Assembly: GCA_022704885.1 (NCBI GenBank)
Contig: JAKJFO010000001.1
Location: 5,167 to 69,166 of the forward strand
Direction of reading: 5' to 3'
Length of the DNA: 64,000 bases
Source: Candidatus Rifleibacteriota bacterium
Lineage (GTDB): Bacteria > Riflebacteria > Ozemobacteria > Ozemobacterales > Ozemobacteraceae
This document shows, piece after piece, positions 44,211 to 52,484 of this stretch; within the stretch, counting starts at the first letter, position 1; each line of letters opens with the position of its first letter. The position numbers and the translations under genes were made by a program. The notes under the pieces were generated by a model that saw only the letters and a program-made list of their open reading frames with translations, had not been told where the DNA came from and made no database searches.

Positions 44211-46754
44211 ATGAAGTATTTTCTGGTTCGCAGTGTAATCCCGACTCTTCTGACTATCGCGCTTTTCGTGATGGCGATCTTCTTTTTTATGCTTCCAGCG
44301 CTCGAAAAGAGCATCATGGATCAGAAAAGGGAGATGATCAAGGAGCTCACCAATACTGCCTGGAACATTCTTGCCCGCTTCGAATACGACGAGCGCATCG
44401 GCGTGATGACACGCGAGCAGGCGCAGAAACTGGCGATAGAATCGATTCAGAACCTTCACTACGGGCAGGGCATGAAGGACTACTTCTGGGTCAACGACAT
44501 GCAGCCCCGCATGATCATTCACCCTTACCGCACTGACCTCAATGGCAAAGATCTCAACGACGTCACCGATCCTTCCGGTAATCGGCTTTTCGTTAAATTC
44601 GTCGAAATCGTTAAGGCCCATAATGCCGGCTACGCTGAATATCTCTGGCAATGGAAAGACGATCCGAGCCGAATCTCACCTAAGCTGTCTTACGTAAAGG
44701 GTTTCGAACCCTGGGGCTGGATCGTCGGCACCGGTGTCTATCTTAACGATGTGCGTAACGAAATCGCCTTGATCAGAAATAATCTGATCTTCTTTTCAAC
44801 TGCGATACTGTTGATTACAACCGGGCTGCTCGCCTTTCTGCTGGTTGGCAGTTTTCTATCGGAAAGGCGCCGCCGACTTGCTGAACTGAGCCTGCGTGAA
44901 AGCGAAGAAAAATACCGCATGCTGGTTGAATCAGCCGGTGAATACATGATCATGTCGTTATGCGGGCAGGAGCTTTTTGCCAACAACAGCATGCTCAGAC
45001 TGCTCGGCTATTCGTCCGAAGAGTTCATGCAGAAAAACATACTCGAAGTCGTCGAAATGTCGCCGGCCGAAAAGAATCTTGGCTACCCGTACTCAGTAGC
45101 TCTGGTCAAAGGCGAAGAATACCCGCATCAGTATGAAACCTACCTGATAAAGAAAAACGGTGAACGTTATCGGGTAATGATGTTGCTGTCGAGTATTCCG
45201 CAGGGCAATAAATCAGGCTTCCTCATGATCGCTTCAGAGGTTACCGTTCAGCAGGAAAGGGTTATACGCCAGGACAGGCTGCTCGAAGAACTGCAACGCA
45301 GTTTTCTCTATTTTCACCAGCGCATAGCTGATATCGCCAGTTTGCCGGCAATCATCTGCTCGCCAGCTGAAACTCTGCATTCGGTCGCCCGGCATTTTCA
45401 GCCCGATGGCATCGATGCTGTTCTCGTCGAAGATGGCAGCGGCATCAGAGGTGTGCTTTCTTTGCAGACCTACATTCAGTTTCTGCTTTCAGGCAGTTAC
45501 GATCTAAAGGCTACTTCTCTTGCCGACATCAAGCTCGAAGCACCTGTCTTTGTCGATGAATCGGCACTGCTTTTCGATGTTTATCTCAAAATCGAAAAAA
45601 GCGATTTCAATCATGTTTTCGTAATCAACGACAAAGGCGCGCCGACCGGTCTGGTCAACAATCACAGCTTTATCTTTCTGCAAAATTATTCGCCAACGAT
45701 TCTGCTGCGCGAAATTCAGGTCATCGACAACGAAGCAAAGCTGACCACCGCCAACCGGCTGCTGCCAGAGCTTTCTCGCATTTTTATCAAAAATCAGATC
45801 GGTGTCGGTCACTTGAATCGGCTGATAACAGACGTTTCAGACCTCATTCTCGAAAAAGCCATCGAGCTGTCGGTTAAGAAGCTGGGCCCGCCGCCGGCCG
45901 AATACTGCTTTATGGTGCTGGGCAGTCAGGGTCGACGAGAACAGACTCTATGCACTGATCAGGACAACGCAATCATATTTGCCGACGTTGCTGAAAGCGA
46001 AGAAGAATCGGTTAAGAAATATTTTCTCGAACTCGGAAACAAGGTCTGCACGCTGCTCGATCGTTCAGGCTACAGATACTGTGATGGCGACATCATGGCA
46101 AAAAATCAGGCGTGGTGCCAGCCACTCGCGAAATGGAAAGCAAATTTTTCGGCCTGGATCAACACTCTCGAAGCCAAAGACCTGCTGCAGACCAAGATAT
46201 TTTTCGATTTCAGAGCAATCGCTGAACCTGGCAACCGTTCAACCTGGCTGGTCGATCACCTGCAGAAGCACCTCGAAAGCGAACTGGCCAACAGCCCACG
46301 CTTTTATTTCCTGCTTGCCATAAATATTCTGCAATTCGATCCGCCGCTCGGTTTTTTTGGCGATTTCATTCTCGAAACCCGCGGGCATCACGCCGACGTG
46401 CTTGATATAAAGGGTGTTCTGAGCATGGTAGTAGATTTTGCCCGCATTTATGCGCTAAAATATGGGGTCCGCACGCGCAACACGCACGAACGCCTGCAGG
46501 CACTCAGTGAGCTTGGGATTTTGACAAGTCAGAGCTATGATGATCTTGAACGCGCACTCAATTATCTGATGACGATCAGGCTTGAGAATCAGGTCGAAGA
46601 GACCGACCAGGGGTTTAATCCAGATAATCTGATCAAGCCTGAGAACCTCACTACGATAAATCAGAAGATTCTCAAAGAGATTTTCGCTCAGATAAAGAAC
46701 TTTCAGGTTCGACTCAGCTACGATTTTACTGGCACGACAGGAGTTAAAACCTGA
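44211..46754 (+). CDS. Cache-PAS-CBS-DUF294 fusion: membrane sensor with nucleotidyltransferase-like output
   Basis: The 847-residue protein has two membrane helices (about 4-27 and 187-210) framing a single-Cache sensor (KDYFWVNDMQPRMIIHPY, then GWIVGTGVYLNDV), a PAS domain (about 230-340), a pair of CBS domains (about 375-510) and a DUF294 nucleotidyltransferase-like domain containing VLGSQGRREQTLCTDQDNA with the GS...D.D pattern of GlnD-type enzymes, and a helical DUF294 C-domain. Such proteins are proposed regulators of acetate or carboxylate transport. The ATG at 44211 has GAGGA five bases upstream; a TTG at 44184 is less likely. It overlaps the next gene by one base. Confidence 0.88.
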   Translation: MKYFLVRSVIPTLLTIALFVMAIFFFMLPALEKSIMDQKREMIKELTNTAWNILARFEYDERIGVMTREQAQKLAIESIQNLHYGQGMKDYFWVNDMQPRMIIHPYRTDLNGKDLNDVTDPSGNRLFVKFVEIVKAHNAGYAEYLWQWKDDPSRISPKLSYVKGFEPWGWIVGTGVYLNDVRNEIALIRNNLIFFSTAILLITTGLLAFLLVGSFLSERRRRLAELSLRESEEKYRMLVESAGEYMIMSLCGQELFANNSMLRLLGYSSEEFMQKNILEVVEMSPAEKNLGYPYSVALVKGEEYPHQYETYLIKKNGERYRVMMLLSSIPQGNKSGFLMIASEVTVQQERVIRQDRLLEELQRSFLYFHQRIADIASLPAIICSPAETLHSVARHFQPDGIDAVLVEDGSGIRGVLSLQTYIQFLLSGSYDLKATSLADIKLEAPVFVDESALLFDVYLKIEKSDFNHVFVINDKGAPTGLVNNHSFIFLQNYSPTILLREIQVIDNEAKLTTANRLLPELSRIFIKNQIGVGHLNRLITDVSDLILEKAIELSVKKLGPPPAEYCFMVLGSQGRREQTLCTDQDNAIIFADVAESEEESVKKYFLELGNKVCTLLDRSGYRYCDGDIMAKNQAWCQPLAKWKANFSAWINTLEAKDLLQTKIFFDFRAIAEPGNRSTWLVDHLQKHLESELANSPRFYFLLAINILQFDPPLGFFGDFILETRGHHADVLDIKGVLSMVVDFARIYALKYGVRTRNTHERLQALSELGILTSQSYDDLERALNYLMTIRLENQVEETDQGFNPDNLIKPENLTTINQKILKEIFAQIKNFQVRLSYDFTGTTGVKT

Positions 46755-47479
46755 TGATTCTTATTTCCGGCGACGTACACAGTCAGTATCACGTAATCAA
46801 CGAACAGATACGCCATGCCGAAAAGATGATCGACCGCGTACTCGATGCCGTAATCGTACTTGGTGATTTTGGTATTTACGAACAGCCGCTACGGCAGTTT
46901 TTCGACAAGGAGGGCGGCGATTTCCTGCGTAAGCTGTATTTTATCGACGGTAACCATGAAGAATTCGCGCAGTTCGATCGTCTTATCGAAAAATACAGTC
47001 ATCATCTCAATCATCTGGCGCGCGGCAAGGTAACGCAGATCTGCAACGGACGTTTTTTGTCGCTCGGCGGCGCACGCTACATGGATGCGCTGAACTCGCC
47101 TTCGGGCTCAGAAATCAGAGATTGTGATATTAGCCACTGTCTCGCGCACATGGCCGATGAAGTCGATTATATTCTCACGCATGATTGCCCGGCCGGCATT
47201 GGCGTGCCGAACGCACCCGGCATGGAGTATTACGGTAAACCCGGGTTCGAGCGTGGCAGTGAACTTATCGAGCATTTCAAGCCAAAAAAGTGGTTTTTCG
47301 CGCATTACCACCGCTGGTTCAGCAGCAAGATCGGCGAATCAGAGTTTTTCGGTCTGCCCGAGAGCTGGAAAGGCTTTGGCCTGCTCGATGAAAAGGGCAA
47401 CTATCAGTCTGTCGAGCATGTTGTCGAGACGCGCGAAGACTGGCTGCAACGCTTTATAAAAAAGCTGTTCAGCCTATAG
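46754..47479 (+). CDS. Calcineurin-like metallophosphoesterase
   Basis: The 241-residue protein has all five metal-binding motifs: GDVH (6-9), GDFG, GNHE, THDCP and AHYH. The fold family includes phosphodiesterases and protein or nucleotide phosphatases; the substrate is unknown. Its ATG overlaps the stop of the DUF294 fusion (TGATG), indicating co-translation. The pairing suggests a two-gene regulatory unit, a positional inference. Confidence 0.9.
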   Translation: MILISGDVHSQYHVINEQIRHAEKMIDRVLDAVIVLGDFGIYEQPLRQFFDKEGGDFLRKLYFIDGNHEEFAQFDRLIEKYSHHLNHLARGKVTQICNGRFLSLGGARYMDALNSPSGSEIRDCDISHCLAHMADEVDYILTHDCPAGIGVPNAPGMEYYGKPGFERGSELIEHFKPKKWFFAHYHRWFSSKIGESEFFGLPESWKGFGLLDEKGNYQSVEHVVETREDWLQRFIKKLFSL

Positions 47480-47547
47480 TGGTCTGACAATCCAGAGCAA
47501 AAGAATGGTGCGGCATTCGATTATTCTGTTTGCCGCAACGTTGTTGG

Positions 47548-47757
47548 TCAATCGGTGCCGATCATCACGCTCGAAGCTTTGACCACGGCATAAACTTCCT
47601 TGCCGACTTTGACGCCGAGGTTTTCGCAGGATTTCTTGGTAATGATCGAAGTAATTTCTTTGCCTGGAGCGATTTCCACAACGATTTCGGCGTTAACTGC
47701 GCCGATCTCGACCGATTTAACAACGCCCTTCAAAGCATTTCTTGCACTGATCTTCAT
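47548..47757 (-). CDS. mop: Molbindin (Mop/TOBE) molybdate- or tungstate-binding protein
   Basis: The 69-residue protein is a single Mop domain (SARNALKGVVKSVEIGAVNAE, then SIITKKSC and a final VYAVVKASSVMI), which assembles into hexamers that store or buffer molybdate or tungstate. AGGAGA precedes the ATG. It is the first of several genes here with a molybdenum/tungsten theme (FmdE-like protein and formate dehydrogenase next). Confidence 0.93.
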   Translation of the reverse strand: MKISARNALKGVVKSVEIGAVNAEIVVEIAPGKEITSIITKKSCENLGVKVGKEVYAVVKASSVMIGTD

Positions 47758-47833
47758 CTCAAATTCTCCTGTAAGATAATGTTATCAAATTCTAACACAT
47801 TATCCGGTACAGAAAAAACTTCTTCGAATCTGT

Positions 47834-48448
47834 TCAGGCGGCCAGCATTTTTGCAGGTTGTTGCGTGGCGGATTCGCTGAAATAGCCGAGGACTCCGGCG
47901 CAGACCCGGCAGATGGCTCCGTGTTCGCCGGGGTAAGCCTCATTGCACTTCGGGCAGATCGAAATGGGTTTGCCCTTCTTTTTCTGAAATCTGGAGACAT
48001 CGATAGATACCCGGCGGCTCGAAAGAATAGCGCAACCGGCTTCCTTTATCTTCGCCATCAGCAGTTGTGTGTTCTGCTCATGCTTCGGAACCAGCTTGAG
48101 GAACCAGTTTCTGATCTCAGGCCATTGCTGCAGCTTATCGGTGTCGAGATAAACCCTGATGCCTTCACCACTGTGTTTGTCGTAAAATGTCAGCGCAAAA
48201 CGGCCGATTTTGAGAATCTTGAGCCAGCCGTTGCCGATCGAGCAGGGGGTCAGCAACTGCACAGCGTCTGGCAGGCACTTGGCCGACTCGCTGATAACAT
48301 CATAAAGAGCGTCGGCGGGCAGACTGCGCGTGGCTAACTCGACCATGAAGCCACCGATAAGAAGGCCGGGCGACATGCATCCATGAAAAGCAACAGTTCT
48401 GGTTTCGTATTCTTCAAAGCTGAGAGGGCCGATATTCATAAGATTCAC
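47834..48448 (-). CDS. FmdE-family protein with C-terminal zinc ribbon
   Basis: The 204-residue protein carries FHGCMSPGLLIGGFMVELA and LLTPCSIGNGWLKI, the core of the FmdE (formylmethanofuran dehydrogenase E) family. It ends with a CPKCN...CRVC zinc ribbon. No methanogenesis genes are nearby, so it is a bacterial relative, commonly found near molybdenum enzymes; its role is unproven. It lies just downstream of fdhA and is separated from it by a terminator hairpin, so it may have its own promoter. Confidence 0.85.
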   Translation of the reverse strand: MNLMNIGPLSFEEYETRTVAFHGCMSPGLLIGGFMVELATRSLPADALYDVISESAKCLPDAVQLLTPCSIGNGWLKILKIGRFALTFYDKHSGEGIRVYLDTDKLQQWPEIRNWFLKLVPKHEQNTQLLMAKIKEAGCAILSSRRVSIDVSRFQKKKGKPISICPKCNEAYPGEHGAICRVCAGVLGYFSESATQQPAKMLAA

Positions 48449-48466
48449 ACTTGTCCTTGTTTTTTG

Positions 48467-48504
48467 AAAGAAGAAAAGGCAGATGGGGCGTCGGCCCCAT
48501 CTGC
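48467..48504 (-). terminator. Terminator of fdhA
   Basis: GCAGATGGGGC (48479-48489) and GCCCCATCTGC (48494-48504) form an 11-bp stem with a GTCG loop. On the minus strand it is followed by a pyrimidine tract CTTTTCTTCTTT, which is a fair T-tract. It begins nine bases after the fdhA stop. Confidence 0.8.
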
Positions 48505-48512
48505 TTCGAGGG

Positions 48513-51197
48513 TTATGCGATTTTTTCGATGTTTACAGCGCAGGCTTTGTATTCTGCGGTTTTGGTTTCGGGATCGAAAACATCGTTGGTCAGCCAGTTG
48601 GCGTTGCCTTCGCGGAAGTGGAAAGCCATCCAGACCAGACCCGGCGGAATACGGTCACTGACTCTGGCCTTAACCTGCACGTGATTGCGCCGCGAACTGA
48701 CCTTGATTTTATCGCCATCGACAATGCCGAGGCGCTGCGCATCCTGTGGCGAGATATCCGCGGTTTCTTCCGGTAGAATCGCATCCATGCCGCTTCTTCC
48801 GGTCTGAGTGCGTGTGTGGTAATGATAGAGGCGGCGGCCGGTGCTGAGCACGAAGGGATATTCGTTGTCGGGCACTTCTGCCGGAGGAGTCCATTCTACC
48901 GGCATGAACATGCCTTTGCCGCGGGTAAACTTGCCGTCTCGGTGCAGATAGAACGTGCCGGGGTGCTCGACGTTCGGGCAGGGCCACTGCAGGCCGTCGT
49001 TTTCGATGCGCGCATACTTGATGCCGCCATAGGCGGGCGCTTCGACCGAAAGTTCGTGATCCCAGATTTCGCGGGCACTTTCTGATTTCCATTCCTGGCC
49101 AAAACGCTTCGCGATCTGTTTGAAGATCCACCAGTTCGGCATGGCCTTACCGGGCGGGCTCTTGAACTTGCGCACCATGCTGACACGGCGCTCGCTGCTG
49201 GTAAAGGTGCCTTCGTTTTCGCCCCAGGCCGCGGCCGGCAGCACGACATCAGCAAATCTAGTGGTTTCGGTCGGGAATATATCCTGACAGACGAGAAATT
49301 CCGCCGATTCAAGGCACTTTTCGACGTGCGCGATATTGGGTTCTGAATTGGCAAGGTTTTCGCCAAAGACGTAGAAGGCGCGAACCTTCTTTTTCGGCAG
49401 GCCTTCGAGCATATCGGGAATCATGATGCCGACCTTGTCAGAAAGGCCGGTGACACCCCAGGCTTTTTCGAACTTTTCCTTCATTGCCGGTTCGGTAACC
49501 TTTTGATAGCCGGGATATACGTTAGGCAGGGCGGCCATGTCGCAGGCACCCTGCACGTTATTCTGGCCACGCAGCGGGTTGACGCCGCCACACTCACGCC
49601 CGACATTTCCCAGCAGCATCTGCAGATTGGCTACCGACATGACGTTGTTCTTGCCACAGGTGTGCTCGGTGATACCAAGCGTGTAGCAGACCATCGCCGG
49701 CCGGTTTGCCGCAAGCGTGCGCGCGATTTCGACGATCATTTCTTCGCTGACGCCACAGATTTTGGAAGCCTTTTCAGGCGGGTATTTATCGACCGCAGCT
49801 TTGAGGGCGTCGAAGTTTTCGCAGCAGTTCGTCACGTATTCCTTGTCGTAGAGATTTTCTTTGATGAGAACATGCATCAGGGCGTTGAGAAAGGCCACAT
49901 CGGTGCCGACTTTGAGGGGCGCGTAAATTTTGGCATGGTCGGCCAGCGCGTGGCGGCGCGGATCGACGACGATAAGACCGGCTCCCTTCTGAACCGCCTG
50001 TTTTACGAAGTAAGAGGCGACCGGGTGTGCTTCGGTCATGTTGGTGCCGATGCAGAAGAACATTTTTGCTTTTGCGAACTCAGAGAACGAATTTGTCATT
50101 GCGCCTGAACCGAATGAAGTTGCCAGACCGGCAACAGTAGGCGCGTGTCAGGTACGCGCGCAGTGGTCAATGTTGTTGGTCTTGAACACTCCGCGGAAAA
50201 GTTTCTGCATGTAATACGAGTCTTCGTTGATCGAACGGGCGCAGCTTACGCCGGCGATGGCATCAGGCCCGGACTCGGCGATGATCTTTTTAAAGCGGTC
50301 AGCGACCAGATCGAGTGCTTCATCCCATGAAGCTTCGCGAAACTCGCCGTTTTCCTTGATCAGCGGGCTGGTCAGGCGGTCGCCCGAGTAGATGAAGTCA
50401 TAACCGAAACGTCCCTTAACACAGAGAGAGCCGTTGTTAGGCTGGGCGCCTTCGACGCCTTCGATTCTGACGACTTCTTCGCCCTTTACCTGAACGTCAA
50501 GCTGACAGCCGACGCCGCAATATGGGCAGGTAGTTCTGACATGCCTGATTTCCCACTAGCGGGCCTTGCCGTGCGCCTTTTTTTCGGTCAGCGCCCCGAC
50601 CGGGCACAGCTGCACGCATTCACCGCACTGTACGCAGGTCGATTTACCCATGGGTTTGGCGTCATCGAACACGATTTCGACGTTGTGACCCCGGTAACCG
50701 AATTCGAGAACGTTGTTGACAACGCTGTGCTGACAGCCGGCTACACATCGTCCGCATGAAATGCACTTGTTGTGGTCGACCATGACGAATTCCGAGCTGA
50801 CATCTGAGTGCGGTTCAAAATCCTGAAAGCACAGAGACGGCCGCTCGATTCCCAGAAAATAGGCGGCATCCTGCAGTTCACATCTGCCGTTCTGTTCGCA
50901 TGAAAGACAATCATGGGTTCCGCTCGAAAGCAGAAGATCGACAACAAGTTTCTGAGCCTGCCGCGCCTTTTCGGTATCGGTTCTGACGACCATGCCTTCA
51001 CGCACCTGAACCGAACACGAAGTCTGCAAACCCCGCATCCCTTCTACCTCTACGACGCAGACGCGGCATTTTCCCGCAACCCCGACTTTCTCATGAAAGC
51101 ACAGGGAGGGAATATATATGCCGTTTTTTCGTGCAACCTGCAGAATGGTTTCACCCTGCCCGGCCTGCACCTGCTTTCCATCAATGGAAATCAGCAT
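48513..51197 (-). CDS. fdhA: Formate dehydrogenase catalytic subunit, selenoprotein, with an in-frame UAG
   Basis: One frame of 894 codons spans 51197 to 48513, interrupted by TAG at codon 214 and TGA at codon 350. Before the TAG lie a NuoG-like part: [2Fe-2S] (LCFHEKVGVAGKCRVC), the His/Cys cluster (HDCLSCEQNGRC) and two [4Fe-4S] motifs (CISCGRCVAGC, CVQCGECVQLC). After it come CPYCGVGCQL and the bis-molybdopterin catalytic domain. The TGA sits in DHCART-U-HAPTVAGLA, exactly where formate dehydrogenases have selenocysteine, and a SECIS hairpin follows. The layout equals that of fused NAD- or hydrogenase-linked FdhA proteins. The enzyme interconverts formate and CO2. AGGAGG precedes the ATG. 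Downstream of the TAG there is no in-frame ATG, GTG or TTG before the first cluster, so the catalytic part depends on readthrough, or the TAG is a mutation or error. Confidence 0.9.
50110..50150 (-). promoter_or_regulatory. Bacterial SECIS element and selenocysteine UGA codon
   Basis: The UGA occupies 50150-50148. Eighteen nucleotides later comes a hairpin with arms GTTGCC and GGCAAC (50135-50119) and an apical GGTCT loop. The loop sequence GGUC and the 18-nt distance equal those of E. coli fdhF, as I recall its sequence, so SelB-dependent selenocysteine insertion is likely. Confidence 0.9.
50556..50558 (-). other. In-frame amber codon inside fdhA
   Basis: The local reading is GKAR-TAG-WEIRHVRTTCPYCG, and fused relatives keep one residue at this point and read on into WE(V/L)xKVRTTCPYCG. 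The nearest single change restoring sense is TAG to CAG (Gln). Other genes in the window end in TAG (5034-5612, pcrA and the NUDIX gene), so UAG is an ordinary stop in this organism. Confidence 0.85.
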
Positions 51198-51275
51198 CTC
51201 TTCCTCCTGAAGTTTATTCTGCTGCTCCCGAGATCTTATGGAATAAGCCTGAGACCACGCGTGAGCGGCATAAAA

Positions 51276-51305
51276 ATGCTAGTCTCCGCAGGGATATAAA
51301 GTCAA
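51276..51305 (-). promoter_or_regulatory. Promoter of fdhA
   Basis: On the minus strand TTGACT (51305-51300) and TAGCAT (51281-51276) are 18 bp apart. Predicted initiation near 51269 gives a leader of about 70 nt. The LysR-type operator lies directly upstream. Confidence 0.65.
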
Positions 51306-51315
51306 TTGAAGCAAT

Positions 51316-51343
51316 TTCATGTTTTACATGAATTCAATTCATG
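51316..51343. promoter_or_regulatory. Predicted LysR-type operator upstream of fdhA
   Basis: The palindrome CATGAAT-TCA-ATTCATG (51327-51343) is flanked by another half-site TTCATG (51316-51321). Half-sites start at 51316, 51327 and 51338, an 11-bp period. The palindrome centre is about 66 bp upstream of the predicted fdhA transcription start, where LysR activators normally bind. The same motif lies at the start of the adjacent lysR-type gene. Confidence 0.75.
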
Positions 51344-51369
51344 TTGATCTTGAAAGTAGCTGATATGGA

Positions 51370-52332
51370 CTATTTATGCGAGATTTCGCCGAGTTCTTCA
51401 GGTTTCAAATTTTGCATAAAGGCTAAAAACGCCTGAATTTTAAGATTGTCGCAACGCTGTTGCCGGCAGTACAGGTAGAAACGATCTTCGCTTATCTGAA
51501 GTTCGTGAAACAGCACGCGCAAAAGCCCGGTTCTCACTTCGTTAAGAACGCAGTAGGCCGGAACCAGACCAACGCCGAGACCTGAAACTGCAAGCTGAAC
51601 CATTCCGCGCAGGTGGTTGACCGGCACAAGGCGGTGCGGGTTCAATCTGGTATTATCGGAAAGCTGCACCAGAAGGCGCTGCCACCATTTCCCGGCAGCA
51701 TCGGTAGTCAGCCATGGCACCCGTTCGAGGTCGTGCAGGCAGTCAATATGCTGCTCAGCCAACAGAGATGGCGCAGCTACCAGCACATAGCGTTCTCTGA
51801 ATAGTGAAAACCTCATCAAATCATCTCTGACGTGAGTTTTAGAGTCGATGATAATATCGAGATCGTCTGCCAGTAAAGGCTTAAGCAGCTCGTGACTGAA
51901 GGTGAAGCCAGCTTCGATGCCCGGATTAGCCTTTAGAAAAGGGACTATTCTTCTCGCCAGCACGCTGTTGCCAAATTCTACCGGCGCACCGAGACGCAAA
52001 CGGCCGGTCAGAGGTTTGCCGGGTTCCTGCTGCAGCTGGTCACGGCATCGTTGCAGGTCGAGAAATATCTTTTCACAGGTTTCGAACAGCTGTTGCCCCG
52101 CTTCGGTCAGGCGAATCGGCGTCTGGTCACGCGCAAACAGCTGTTGTCCGACATTGCGTTCGAGTTTACGAATGGCATGACTGACTGCCGACTGGCTGAT
52201 GTTGAGACGCTCAGCCGCTTCGGTAAAAGTAACTGAACCGGCAGCCACATGAAAGGTTAAAAGTGGCTGCAGGTCAATGTCTCCGTGACGACTGGCCGGC
52301 AAGCGTGTCTCCCTCATTTGCATGAATTTCAT
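51370..52332 (-). CDS. LysR-family regulator, probable activator of fdhA
   Basis: The 320-residue protein has a LysR winged helix-turn-helix (LTFHVAAGSVTFTEAAERLNISQSAVSHAIRKLE, read in two parts: LTFHVAAGSV and AERLNISQSAVSHAIRKLE) near residues 25-60 and a type 2 periplasmic-binding-like effector domain (RLRLGAPVEFGNSVLARRI, GLGVGLVPAYCV). It lies directly upstream of fdhA in the same orientation. Start codons at 52332, 52323 and 52317 are all possible, and none has a clear ribosome site. A palindrome matching that in the fdhA promoter overlaps the start, suggesting autoregulation. The ligand is unknown; formate, molybdate or tungstate would fit. Confidence 0.88.
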   Translation of the reverse strand: MKFMQMRETRLPASRHGDIDLQPLLTFHVAAGSVTFTEAAERLNISQSAVSHAIRKLERNVGQQLFARDQTPIRLTEAGQQLFETCEKIFLDLQRCRDQLQQEPGKPLTGRLRLGAPVEFGNSVLARRIVPFLKANPGIEAGFTFSHELLKPLLADDLDIIIDSKTHVRDDLMRFSLFRERYVLVAAPSLLAEQHIDCLHDLERVPWLTTDAAGKWWQRLLVQLSDNTRLNPHRLVPVNHLRGMVQLAVSGLGVGLVPAYCVLNEVRTGLLRVLFHELQISEDRFYLYCRQQRCDNLKIQAFLAFMQNLKPEELGEISHK

Positions 52333-52337
52333 TCATG
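52321..52337. promoter_or_regulatory. Predicted autoregulatory LysR operator
   Basis: CATGAAT-TTC-ATTCATG is a perfect 7-bp palindrome with a 3-bp spacer, the same arms as at 51327-51343. It overlaps the first codons of the lysR-type gene, a position suited to repression of its own expression. Confidence 0.7.
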
Positions 52338-52407
52338 ATATCACATATCTATCATTTTTATGAATTATATGCCGTTCATTTCAGCAATTGCCGGTCAATA
52401 GACAGAA

Positions 52408-52440
52408 GCCGCGGATTACACAGATTGGCGCGGATTTTTT
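52408..52440. repeat. GATTACACAGATT-type dispersed repeat copy
   Basis: GCGGATTACACAGATTGGCG with a following CGGATTTTTTT resembles 57788-57816 (CCGCTGATTACGCCGATTGA) and the CTGTGAAATC tracts at 39439-39469. It lies in the gap between the LysR gene and the HTH-PBP gene. Confidence 0.6.
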
Positions 52441-52484
52441 TGAGGCTCTGCTTTAAGTAGAGCCTCCAGTGGGGGTAATAACTT

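Noticed and set aside
50556..50558. Genome-wide reassignment of UAG
   Set aside because: UAG ends several intact genes in the window at the expected position, including pcrA.
50556..51197. Separate NADH-dehydrogenase-like or hydrogenase 2Fe-2S subunit gene
   Set aside because: It is in frame with the catalytic fdhA part and matches the N-terminal half of fused FdhA proteins, so one interrupted gene is the simpler reading.
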